NCBI GenBank assembly: GCA_049941595.1
Contig: JBNFNA010000010.1
Location: forward strand, 1 to 57,886
Length of the DNA: 57,886 nt
Direction of reading: 5' to 3'
Source of the DNA: Pasteurella sp049941595
GTDB taxonomy: Bacteria; Pseudomonadota; Gammaproteobacteria; Enterobacterales; Pasteurellaceae
This document shows positions 51,414 to 57,886 of the stretch, in pieces; the stretch's first letter is position 1; each line of letters starts with the position of its first letter. Under the pieces are notes generated by a model, which was not told the DNA's origin, did no database searches, and saw only the letters and a program-made list of their open reading frames with translations. The translations under genes were made by a program, and so were the position numbers.

Positions 51414-51603
51414 TCTTACCTCAGTATTGAAAGACACAGTTAGAAGTTTGATTGATAGGCAAAGACTATATCACAATTTTTGTTTTATTCCATAATAGAG
51501 TAGTTGTTGTTTTAATTAATTTTTTATTTATCAGTAAATAATGTGAGTTATCAGTTAAGTGGGCGTGAAAATACGGCAAAAGTGCGGTGTTATTTTTTAG
51601 AGA

Positions 51604-51825
51604 TTAATAATGTGGTGGCGGTGTTTCTTCCGCTTGGCTTGCAATATTTGAGGGCTGCATATCTTTTAATTTATTGACTAAATAACGCAACTGAATTTGC
51701 ATTTTATCTATCATAAATTGCTGTTCAATGAGGGATTGATTTAATTCGTCTAATAAGTTTTCTTGAAAGGTTACTTTCATTTCTAGCTCCGCAATGCGTT
51801 GCTCTAATTTTTCTTCAATTTGCAT
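51604..51825 (-). CDS. slyX: SlyX family protein
   Basis: A 73-residue protein that is almost wholly a predicted coiled coil (about 1-50; EEKLEQRIAELEMKVTFQEN), ending in PPPHY, the family signature. Function is unknown. It is divergent from fkpA, the neighbour it also has in E. coli. The 190 bases between it and oxyR hold one uptake sequence and AT-rich DNA with a small stem (TTATTTA/TAAATAA near 51524-51541). Confidence 0.93.
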   Translation of the reverse strand: MQIEEKLEQRIAELEMKVTFQENLLDELNQSLIEQQFMIDKMQIQLRYLVNKLKDMQPSNIASQAEETPPPHY

Positions 51826-51911
51826 AGATAAACTCCAAATAAAGGTTGTGAATTTGTTAAATCCGTTTTAACCTATCTAAATTCATTTTTTATTATAAAG
51901 GAATAACCGAT

Positions 51912-52628
51912 ATGTTTAAAATTCAAAAATATTCGATGATTGCACTTTTAATTGGTGCGGTCACTTCAAATGTGGTTATCGCAGAGAATAAAGCGGAAAA
52001 TAAAAAATTTAATGATGATGCTTCTTATGCTGTTGGTGCATTATTAGGAACAAATTTAAAAGAAGTAATGACATCACAAAAAGATGTTATCACATATGAT
52101 ACAAAACGTGTTTTAGCCGGTGTTGAAGATGTACTAAATGGCAAAGTAGAGCTTGCTAAAAATGAACAGCTTAAAAATGTATTGCAAGAAATCCAAACCA
52201 AATTAGTTAAAGAACAACAAGCAAAACTTGAAAAAATTAGCCAACAAGCAAAAGCAGACGGTGATAAATATCGTGCTGAATTTGAGAAAAAAACAGGCGT
52301 GAAAAAAACAGCATCTGGCTTACTTTATAAAGTGGTTAATGCAGGTAGTGGCGATGCGATTAAAGCAACAGATACTGTGACAGTAAATTATACAGGTAAA
52401 TTGCCAAATGGTGACGTATTTGATAGCTCTCGTGGTAAACCAATTTCCTTTAAATTAAACCAAGTTGTGCCGGGTTGGACAGAAGGTTTACAGCTTGTGA
52501 AAAAAGGTGGAAAAATTGAATTAGTGATTGCGCCTGAATTGGCTTATGGTGATCAAGGTGCGGGCATCATTCCTCCAAATTCAACATTATATTTTGAAGT
52601 CGATGTGATTGATGTGAAATCAGAGTAA
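51912..52628 (+). CDS. fkpA: Periplasmic FKBP-type peptidyl-prolyl isomerase FkpA
   Basis: FkpA is a periplasmic chaperone and prolyl isomerase. The 238-residue product has a signal peptide (about 1-24, ending VIA), an N-terminal dimerisation domain (about 35-125, NDDASYAVGALLG), a helical linker and the FKBP domain with VTVNYTGKLPNGDVFDSSRG, VVPGWTEGLQLVKKGG and LAYGDQGAGIIPPNS. A strong AAAGGAATAA site precedes the start. An inverted pair of uptake sequences follows the stop. Confidence 0.94.
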   Translation: MFKIQKYSMIALLIGAVTSNVVIAENKAENKKFNDDASYAVGALLGTNLKEVMTSQKDVITYDTKRVLAGVEDVLNGKVELAKNEQLKNVLQEIQTKLVKEQQAKLEKISQQAKADGDKYRAEFEKKTGVKKTASGLLYKVVNAGSGDAIKATDTVTVNYTGKLPNGDVFDSSRGKPISFKLNQVVPGWTEGLQLVKKGGKIELVIAPELAYGDQGAGIIPPNSTLYFEVDVIDVKSE

Positions 52629-52643
52629 AAAGCAATAAAATTG

Positions 52644-52678
52644 ACCGCACTTTGAGAATAACAAAAATAAAGTGCGGT
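52644..52678 (+). terminator. Uptake-sequence dyad after fkpA
   Basis: ACCGCACTTT (52644-52653) and AAAGTGCGGT (52669-52678) form a perfect 10-bp stem with a 15-base loop, 16 bases after the fkpA stop. No T run follows on the plus strand. Confidence 0.5.
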
Positions 52679-52706
52679 TACGTCTAGAAAAATTATTAAG
52701 AGAAAA

Positions 52707-53381
52707 ATGATGTTGACGGATAAGCGCCCTTTTACCGATGAAGATCGTACAATTCTTAATTCTTATCGCGCTGTTGTAGACGGCGTGAGTGCTTTAATTG
52801 GCAGTCATTGTGAAATTGTATTGCATTCTTTAGAAGATCTCGAACATTCAACAATTTGCATTGCAAATGGGCATAATACCAATCGTCAAATAGGCTCTCC
52901 AATTACTGATCTGGCGCTGAAATCTCTCCATAATATGCAAACGGATAGCGTGTCGAAACCTTATTTTACACGTGCAAAAAGCAAGGGCCTAATGAAGTCA
53001 GTGACTATTGCGATCCGTAACAAAAGCCAACGCATTATTGGTTTATTGTGTATTAACATTAATTTAGATGTGCCAATTTCACAATTTATGCAAGCCTTAA
53101 TGCCAACACCAGAACAAAATGCAACCTCATCCGTCAACTTTGCCAGCTCTGTTGAAGAACTGGTAGCACAAACCGTTGAAAAAACGATCGAAGAAGTAAC
53201 TTCGGATCGCTTGGTGTCGAATAACAATAAAAATCGCCAAATTGTGGTATCTTTATATGAAAAAGGCATTTTTGATATTAAAGATGCGATTAATTTAGTG
53301 GCAGAACGTTTGGATATCTCTCGCCACACTGTCTATCTCTACATTCGCCAAGTTAAACAAGATTCGGAAGAACAAAAATAA
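52707..53381 (+). CDS. YheO-type PAS/HTH regulator
   Basis: A 224-residue protein of the YheO family: an N-terminal PAS-like domain (about 10-120; LIGSHCEIVLHSLEDLEHS) and a C-terminal helix-turn-helix (about 185-215; AINLVAERLDISRHTVYLYI). It probably regulates transcription, but the ligand and targets are unknown. It precedes tusD, with the stop and start codons sharing one base, an arrangement also found in E. coli, so a role linked to tRNA thiolation is possible. Confidence 0.88.
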   Translation: MMLTDKRPFTDEDRTILNSYRAVVDGVSALIGSHCEIVLHSLEDLEHSTICIANGHNTNRQIGSPITDLALKSLHNMQTDSVSKPYFTRAKSKGLMKSVTIAIRNKSQRIIGLLCININLDVPISQFMQALMPTPEQNATSSVNFASSVEELVAQTVEKTIEEVTSDRLVSNNNKNRQIVVSLYEKGIFDIKDAINLVAERLDISRHTVYLYIRQVKQDSEEQK

Positions 53382-53761
53382 TGCGCTATGTACTTTGTGT
53401 CAAACAACCGGTTTATGGTAAACAAGGGAGTTTTCTGGCGTACCAATTTGCCAAAGCTTTATTGGCACAAGGACATCAACTCAATCAAGTATTCTTCTTT
53501 CAAGAGGGTGTAACTCACGGTAATGCATTAGTTTATCCGGCTAATGACGAGTTTAATTTACAACAAGCTTGGCAAGATCTCGCCCAAACATATCAATTTC
53601 CGCTACATTTATGTGTAGCAGCTGCACAACGTCGTGGCGTTGTGGATAAATTAACATCTGCAGATACAAAAAGTGAAAATTTAGCACCGCACTTTGTGCT
53701 TGCTGGATTAGGTGAATTTACTAAAGCAACCTTAGAAGCGGATAGGGTGATCACGTTATGA
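53381..53761 (+). CDS. tusD: Sulfurtransferase TusD
   Basis: TusD takes sulfur from TusA in the relay to MnmA for 2-thiouridine in tRNA. The 126-residue product has the DsrE fold (FAKALLAQGHQLNQVFFFQEGV) and the catalytic Cys in LHLCVAAAQRRGV (about 87). It overlaps tusC by 4 bases. MnmA itself is encoded at 18402 in this window. Confidence 0.94.
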   Translation: MRYVLCVKQPVYGKQGSFLAYQFAKALLAQGHQLNQVFFFQEGVTHGNALVYPANDEFNLQQAWQDLAQTYQFPLHLCVAAAQRRGVVDKLTSADTKSENLAPHFVLAGLGEFTKATLEADRVITL

Positions 53762-54120
53762 TGAAATTAGCCTTTGTTTTTCGCTCAACACCTTTTGGTG
53801 CCTCAAGCAGTCGTGAGGGACTCGATGCACTACTTGCGGCAACTGCATTTTGTGATGAAACAGATATCGGCGTGTTTTTCCTTGATGATGGCGTGTTTAA
53901 TTTATTGAATAATCAAAATCCAGATGCAATCTTGCAAAAAGATATAGTGAGTATGCTCAAATTATTGGATTTATATGAGATTGAACAACGTTATGTGTGT
54001 GCAAATTCATTAGAAACAGCACAAATGACATTGCAAGATTGTGTGATTTCTTGCGAAAAAATTGACCGCACAGCTTTAGTTGCCTTACTTAACCAAGCTG
54101 AAAAAGTATTGACCTTTTAA
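53758..54120 (+). CDS. tusC: TusC sulfur-relay subunit
   Basis: TusC is a structural member of the TusBCD hexamer. The 120-residue product has the DsrF-type fold with FRSTPFGASSSREGLDALLAA (about 7-27) and EIDIGVFFLDDGVFNLL-like strand (recorded here as DIGVFFLDDGVFNLL). It overlaps tusD by 4 bases and lies 6 bases before tusB. Confidence 0.93.
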   Translation: MMKLAFVFRSTPFGASSSREGLDALLAATAFCDETDIGVFFLDDGVFNLLNNQNPDAILQKDIVSMLKLLDLYEIEQRYVCANSLETAQMTLQDCVISCEKIDRTALVALLNQAEKVLTF

Positions 54121-54126
54121 GGACGG

Positions 54127-54417
54127 ATGATGCTTTATACCTTTTCTCAATCCAATTACACAACACACGAGTTAATCCAACATTTGCAAAATACCACAGC
54201 GCAAGATGCGATTGTTTTATGGCAAGATGGCGTTTATCTATTGGTCAAATACCCAACCATCTTTGAGAAGGCAAACGCATCTTGTTATGCTTTGGCGATA
54301 GATTTGGAATCACGTAATTTAATGACGATGTTTAATAAACAGGACAAGATTAAACAAATTTCATTATCTGAACTCGTGAAATTAACCGAGCAGCATACCC
54401 CACAGTTTGCGCTCTAA
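54127..54417 (+). CDS. tusB: TusB sulfur-relay subunit
   Basis: TusB is the smallest member of TusBCD. The 96-residue product begins MLYTFSQSNYTTHELIQHL and has DAIVLWQDGVYLLVKYP, the DsrH-type core. GGACGG lies before the ATG pair; the first ATG (54127) is taken. It ends the yheO-tusDCB operon; rpsL starts about 200 bases later from its own promoter. Confidence 0.92.
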   Translation: MMLYTFSQSNYTTHELIQHLQNTTAQDAIVLWQDGVYLLVKYPTIFEKANASCYALAIDLESRNLMTMFNKQDKIKQISLSELVKLTEQHTPQFAL

Positions 54418-54510
54418 ACTGTAGCAAGAAAAGTGCGGTTGTTTTTTGTTAAATTTCCTTCTTTTGGTCAATCAAAAAACCGACTGCCCACAAATAGATC
54501 CGTCTAATTC

Positions 54511-54540
54511 TTGACATTATTTGCCCACCTTCATTATAAT
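54511..54540 (+). promoter_or_regulatory. Consensus promoter of the str operon
   Basis: TTGACA (54511-54516) and TATAAT (54535-54540), both perfect, are 18 bases apart. The following AGCGCG is GC-rich, as in stringently controlled promoters. The start of transcription would be near 54547, giving a leader of about 74 bases before rpsL. Confidence 0.88.
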
Positions 54541-54620
54541 AGCGCGTCTATTTCTGTATGAAATAGAAATACGTATAAACATTCTATTAATGAATAATTG
54601 TTAAAACTGGAGCTTTTTTA

Positions 54621-54995
54621 ATGGCAACTATCAACCAGCTAGTACGCAAACCGCGTGTGAAAAAGGTTGTAAAAAGTAACGTTCCTGCATTAGAGGCTTG
54701 CCCGCAGAAACGTGGTGTGTGCACACGTGTATACACAACTACACCTAAAAAACCGAACTCAGCATTACGTAAAGTATGCCGTATTCGTTTAACTAACGGT
54801 TACGAAGTAACCTCTTATATCGGCGGTGAAGGTCACAACCTTCAAGAGCACAGTGTTGTGCTTATCCGTGGCGGTCGTGTTAAAGACTTACCAGGTGTGC
54901 GTTATCACACTGTACGCGGTGCATTAGACTGTGCTGGCGTGAAAGATCGTAAACAAGGTCGTTCTAAATACGGCGTTAAACGTCCTAAATCTTAA
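54621..54995 (+). CDS. rpsL: 30S ribosomal protein S12
   Basis: S12 sits at the decoding centre of the 30S subunit. The 124-residue product is standard: MATINQLVRKPR, TTPKKPNSALRKV and GGRVKDLPGVRYH. The lysines at the two sites where streptomycin-resistance changes occur (about 43 and 88) are both wild type, so this gene predicts sensitivity. First gene of the str operon. Confidence 0.99.
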   Translation: MATINQLVRKPRVKKVVKSNVPALEACPQKRGVCTRVYTTTPKKPNSALRKVCRIRLTNGYEVTSYIGGEGHNLQEHSVVLIRGGRVKDLPGVRYHTVRGALDCAGVKDRKQGRSKYGVKRPKS

Positions 54996-55066
54996 TGGTT
55001 CTCCGTTAAGTAAGGCCAAACGTCTAAATTAGTAAAACTATTTAAACCATAAACTCCAGTCAAAAG

Positions 55067-55080
55067 GCGATATTTATCGC
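55067..55080 (+). promoter_or_regulatory. Hairpin between rpsL and rpsG
   Basis: GCGATA and TATCGC pair around two bases, about 50 bases before rpsG. In E. coli the rpsL-rpsG gap is the site where S7 represses its own operon. Similar placement suggests this role, but the stem is short. Confidence 0.35.
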
Positions 55081-55131
55081 AAAATGTAGAGTTTTGGAAA
55101 ATCCTGAAGATTAATTACGGAGAAATTCGCA

Positions 55132-55602
55132 ATGCCACGTCGTCGTAGTATTGAACCACGCAAGATTCTTCCAGATCCAAAGTTCGGATCAGAATTACTT
55201 GCAAAATTCATCAATGTTTTAATGGTAGATGGTAAAAAATCTATCGCAGAAAAAATCGTTTACAGTGCATTAGATACGTTAGCACAACGTACTGGTAAAG
55301 ACGCATTAGAAGCTTTCGAAGCTGCACTTGACAACGTACGCCCAACAGTTGAGGTTAAATCTCGCCGTGTGGGTGGTTCTACATATCAAGTACCAGTTGA
55401 AGTACGTCCAGTTCGTCGTAACGCATTAGGTATGCGTTGGATCGTTGAAGCTGCACGTAAACGCGGTGACAAATCAATGGCTTTACGTTTAGCTAACGAA
55501 TTATCTGATGCATCAGATAACAAAGGTGCAGCAGTTAAGAAACGTGAAGACGTTCACCGTATGGCTGAAGCTAACAAAGCGTTTGCTCATTACCGTTGGT
55601 AA
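55132..55602 (+). CDS. rpsG: 30S ribosomal protein S7
   Basis: S7 starts assembly of the 30S head by binding 16S rRNA and contacts the E-site tRNA. The 156-residue product has MPRRRSIEPRKILPDPKFGS, VGGSTYQVPVEVRPVRRNAL and the C-terminal HRMAEANKAFAHYRW. Ribosome site CGGAGAAA. It is probably the autoregulator of this operon, as in E. coli. Confidence 0.99.
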   Translation: MPRRRSIEPRKILPDPKFGSELLAKFINVLMVDGKKSIAEKIVYSALDTLAQRTGKDALEAFEAALDNVRPTVEVKSRRVGGSTYQVPVEVRPVRRNALGMRWIVEAARKRGDKSMALRLANELSDASDNKGAAVKKREDVHRMAEANKAFAHYRW

Positions 55603-55624
55603 TTTTTTAGCAACTACGTTTTTC

Positions 55625-55658
55625 AGGCTTCATCTCATTTAATTATGTGGTGAAGCCT
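55625..55658 (+). repeat. Hairpin between rpsG and fusA
   Basis: Arms AGGCTTCA and TGAAGCCT (55625-55632 and 55651-55658) with an 18-base loop and no T run. It may control decay or partial termination within the operon. Confidence 0.5.
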
Positions 55659-55704
55659 TATACATATTTAAAATTTCATATTTAATTCCAGCAAGGAAAT
55701 AAGA

Positions 55705-57807
55705 ATGGCACGTACAACCCCTATTTCACGCTACCGTAATATCGGTATTAGTGCGCACATCGATGCAGGTAAAACTACAACATCTGAGCGTATCTTATTC
55801 TATACAGGCGTGAGTCACAAAATCGGTGAGGTGCACGATGGTGCAGCTACAATGGACTGGATGGAACAAGAGCAAGAGCGTGGTATCACAATCACATCTG
55901 CTGCAACAACTGCATTCTGGTCAGGTATGTCTCAACAATACCAACAACACCGTATCAACGTAATCGACACCCCAGGACACGTTGACTTCACAATCGAAGT
56001 AGAACGTTCAATGCGTGTTCTTGATGGTGCAGTAATGGTTTACTGTGCAGTTGGTGGTGTTCAACCACAATCTGAAACTGTATGGCGTCAAGCTAACAAA
56101 TACGAAGTACCACGTATCGCGTTCGTAAACAAAATGGACCGTACTGGTGCAAACTTCCTACGTGTTGTTGAGCAAATCAAAACTCGTTTAGGTGGTAACT
56201 CAGTTCCTCTACAACTTCCAATCGGTGCAGAAGATAGCTTCGTTGGTGTTGTTGACTTAGTAAAAATGAAAGCAATCAACTGGAATGAAGCAGATCAAGG
56301 TATGACATTTACCTATGAAGATATTCCAGCAGATATGTTAGATGCTTGTGAAGAATGGCGTCAAAACTTAGTTGAATCAGCAGCAGAATCTTCTGAAGAG
56401 TTAATGGAAAAATACCTTGGTGGTGAAGAGTTAACTGAAGAAGAAATCAAAACTGGTTTACGTCAACGCGTATTAGCGGGCGAAATTATCCCAGTTTGCT
56501 GTGGTTCTGCATTCAAAAACAAAGGTGTTCAAGCAATGCTTGATGCGGTAATCGACTACTTACCAGCACCTACAGATATCCCAGCTATTAAAGGTATCAA
56601 CCCAGATGAAACTGAAGGCGAGCGTCACGCAAGTGATGATGAGCCATTCGCAGCTCTTGCATTCAAAATTGCAACTGACCCATTCGTAGGTAACTTAACC
56701 TTCTTCCGTGTTTATTCAGGTGTAATTAACTCTGGTGATACAGTATTAAACTCTGTAAAAGATAAACGTGAACGTTTTGGTCGTATCGTACAGATGCACG
56801 CAAACAAACGTGAAGAGATCAAAGAAGTTCGCGCAGGTGACATCGCAGCAGCAATCGGTTTGAAAGATGTTGGTACAGGTGATACATTATGTGCACAAGA
56901 TGCGCCAATCATCCTTGAGCGTATGGAATTCCCAGAACCGGTAATCTCTGTTGCTGTTGAACCAAAAACTAAAGCTGACCAAGAAAAAATGGGTCTTGCA
57001 TTAGGCCGTTTAGCGCAAGAAGACCCTTCATTCCGTGTTCACACTGATGAAGAATCTGGTGAAACAATTATCTCTGGTATGGGTGAATTACACTTAGATA
57101 TTATTGTTGACCGTATGCGTCGTGAATTCAAAGTAGAAGCGAACATCGGTAAACCACAAGTATCTTACCGTGAAACAATCCGTACTCGCGTTAATGATGT
57201 TGAAGGTAAACACGCAAAACAATCTGGTGGTCGCGGTCAATATGGTCACGTTGTAATCGACTTATATCCGTTAGAGCCAGAAGGTCCTGGTTATGAGTTC
57301 GTGAACGAAATCAAAGGTGGTGTAATTCCTGGTGAATATATCCCAGCTGTTGATAAAGGTATTCAAGAACAACTTAAATCAGGCCCATTAGCGGGTTACC
57401 CAGTAGTAGACTTGGGTGTACGTTTACATTTCGGTTCATACCACGATGTTGACTCATCTGAGCTTGCGTTTAAACTAGCTGCATCTTTAGCATTTAAAGC
57501 AGCGTTTAACAAAGCAAACCCAGTTCTACTTGAGCCAATTATGAAAGTTGAAGTAGAAACTCCACCAGACTATGTTGGTGATGTAATTGGTGACTTAAGC
57601 CGTCGTCGTGCGATGGTTAACGGCCAAGAAGCAAATGAATTTGTTGTGAAGATCAATGCAGAAGTACCACTTTCAGAGATGTTTGGTTATGCAACTGACC
57701 TTCGTTCACAAACTCAAGGTCGTGCTTCATACTCAATGGAACCATTGAAGTATGCAGAAGCTCCGAAAAACGTTGCTGATGCAATCATTGAAGCTCGCAA
57801 AAAATAA
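55705..57807 (+). CDS. fusA: Elongation factor G
   Basis: EF-G moves tRNA and mRNA through the ribosome using GTP. The 700-residue product has P-loop AHIDAGKTTTSERILFY, switch GITITSAATT, DTPGHVDFTIEVERSM and NKMDRTGANF in domain I, then domains II-V. Codon use is strongly biased, as in highly expressed genes. It follows rpsG by 102 bases and precedes tuf. Confidence 0.99.
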   Translation: MARTTPISRYRNIGISAHIDAGKTTTSERILFYTGVSHKIGEVHDGAATMDWMEQEQERGITITSAATTAFWSGMSQQYQQHRINVIDTPGHVDFTIEVERSMRVLDGAVMVYCAVGGVQPQSETVWRQANKYEVPRIAFVNKMDRTGANFLRVVEQIKTRLGGNSVPLQLPIGAEDSFVGVVDLVKMKAINWNEADQGMTFTYEDIPADMLDACEEWRQNLVESAAESSEELMEKYLGGEELTEEEIKTGLRQRVLAGEIIPVCCGSAFKNKGVQAMLDAVIDYLPAPTDIPAIKGINPDETEGERHASDDEPFAALAFKIATDPFVGNLTFFRVYSGVINSGDTVLNSVKDKRERFGRIVQMHANKREEIKEVRAGDIAAAIGLKDVGTGDTLCAQDAPIILERMEFPEPVISVAVEPKTKADQEKMGLALGRLAQEDPSFRVHTDEESGETIISGMGELHLDIIVDRMRREFKVEANIGKPQVSYRETIRTRVNDVEGKHAKQSGGRGQYGHVVIDLYPLEPEGPGYEFVNEIKGGVIPGEYIPAVDKGIQEQLKSGPLAGYPVVDLGVRLHFGSYHDVDSSELAFKLAASLAFKAAFNKANPVLLEPIMKVEVETPPDYVGDVIGDLSRRRAMVNGQEANEFVVKINAEVPLSEMFGYATDLRSQTQGRASYSMEPLKYAEAPKNVADAIIEARKK

Positions 57808-57820
57808 TTTTGTTTAACAA

Positions 57821-57845
57821 ACCACAAGCCATAATGGCTTGTGGT
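57821..57845 (+). repeat. Hairpin between fusA and tuf
   Basis: Arms ACCACAAGCC and GGCTTGTGGT (57821-57830 and 57836-57845) form a perfect 10-bp stem with loop ATAAT. No T run follows; tuf starts 21 bases later. A processing or stabilising element is likely. Confidence 0.6.
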
Positions 57846-57866
57846 ATCTACTGAGGAAACTTAATC

Positions 57867-57886
57867 GTGTCTAAAGAAAAATTTGA
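57867..57886 (+). CDS. tuf: Elongation factor Tu, first codons (partial)
   Basis: The last 20 bases open with GTG and code for MSKEKF, the EF-Tu start, after a TGAGGAAAC ribosome site. The gene runs off the window. Position after fusA is the standard str operon order. Confidence 0.9.

Larger units (their letters stand above)
127..54440. repeat. Dispersed DNA uptake sequences (Hin type)
   Basis: The 9-mer AAGTGCGGT or its complement ACCGCACTT occurs about 45 times (counted by eye), in both orientations, inside and between genes. Examples lie near 127, 2084, 2508, 2823, 4229, 4289, 5319, 7217, 10401, 10418, 16829, 16866, 18252, 21758, 22502, 23414, 24372, 25282, 29443, 32541, 32873, 34345, 38328, 39830, 40161, 41419, 46459, 48992, 51582, 52644 and 54432. 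This is the uptake signal of Haemophilus influenzae and relatives. Several copies are paired as inverted repeats just after genes and probably also act as terminators. The ribosomal operon at the right end lacks copies inside its genes. Confidence 0.93.

Noticed and set aside
51524..51541. TTATTTA/TAAATAA stem between oxyR and slyX as a terminator
   Set aside because: The stem is only A/T pairs, and no T run follows in the direction of transcription.

Overview
The window is a stretch of AT-rich chromosome from a member of the Pasteurellaceae. The best single clue is the DNA uptake sequence AAGTGCGGT (or its reverse complement), which I count by eye about 45 times in 57.9 kb; that is the Haemophilus influenzae type and not the ACAAGCGGT type. 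Gene content agrees: a complete Na+-NQR operon with apbE and nqrM, the str operon, tusDCB, slyX, fkpA, and oxyR-fabR. No insertion sequence, prophage, CRISPR array or rRNA operon is visible.

Layout. 0-9.3 kb: housekeeping genes (yggU, yggT, corA, yggL and trmB on the minus strand; a cytochrome b561, mutY, yggX and mltC on the plus strand), a tRNA-Phe/tRNA-Asn pair, an unrecognised 301-residue protein, and a methyltransferase behind a near-perfect Fur box. 9.3-19.6 kb: yajG/bolA divergent pair, then nqrABCDEF, apbE and nqrM, then mnmA. 19.6-33.6 kb: an 18-gene minus-strand aryl polyene (APE) biosynthesis operon: two ketosynthases, a chain-length factor, ketoreductase, two dehydratases, two acyl carrier proteins, an aryl-CoA-ligase-like enzyme, two acyltransferases, a glycosyltransferase, a thioesterase, a LolA-like carrier, an MMPL exporter and lipoproteins. 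33.7-35.4 kb: a short zinc-type CDF transporter and hldD. 35.5-49.4 kb: an L-fucose locus (fucR, fucI, fucK, fucU, fucA, an RbsABC-type ABC transporter, aldA, fucO) followed by deoC and deoR. 49.4-57.9 kb: a thioredoxin-like protein, fabR, oxyR, slyX, fkpA, yheO, tusDCB, rpsL, rpsG, fusA and the first bases of tuf.

How the parts work together. The APE operon should build an aryl polyene from an aromatic acid starter by a type II polyketide route, attach it to a lipid-like carrier and export it to the outer membrane as an antioxidant pigment. It carries no phosphopantetheinyl transferase and no methyltransferase of its own, so activation of its carrier proteins must come from elsewhere. The fucose locus imports L-fucose by an ABC transporter, with no FucP permease present, converts it to dihydroxyacetone phosphate and lactaldehyde, and either oxidises lactaldehyde (AldA) or reduces it (FucO). 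A shared inverted motif (TGCCCG...CGGGCA) lies upstream of both fucI and fucO, with spacings that differ by exactly 10 bp, and is a candidate FucR operator. Other unexplained structures worth checking are a corA leader with a promoter, an 18-codon open frame and a perfect hairpin; a 54-bp imperfect palindrome upstream of nqrA; and a run of eight G inside nqrC.
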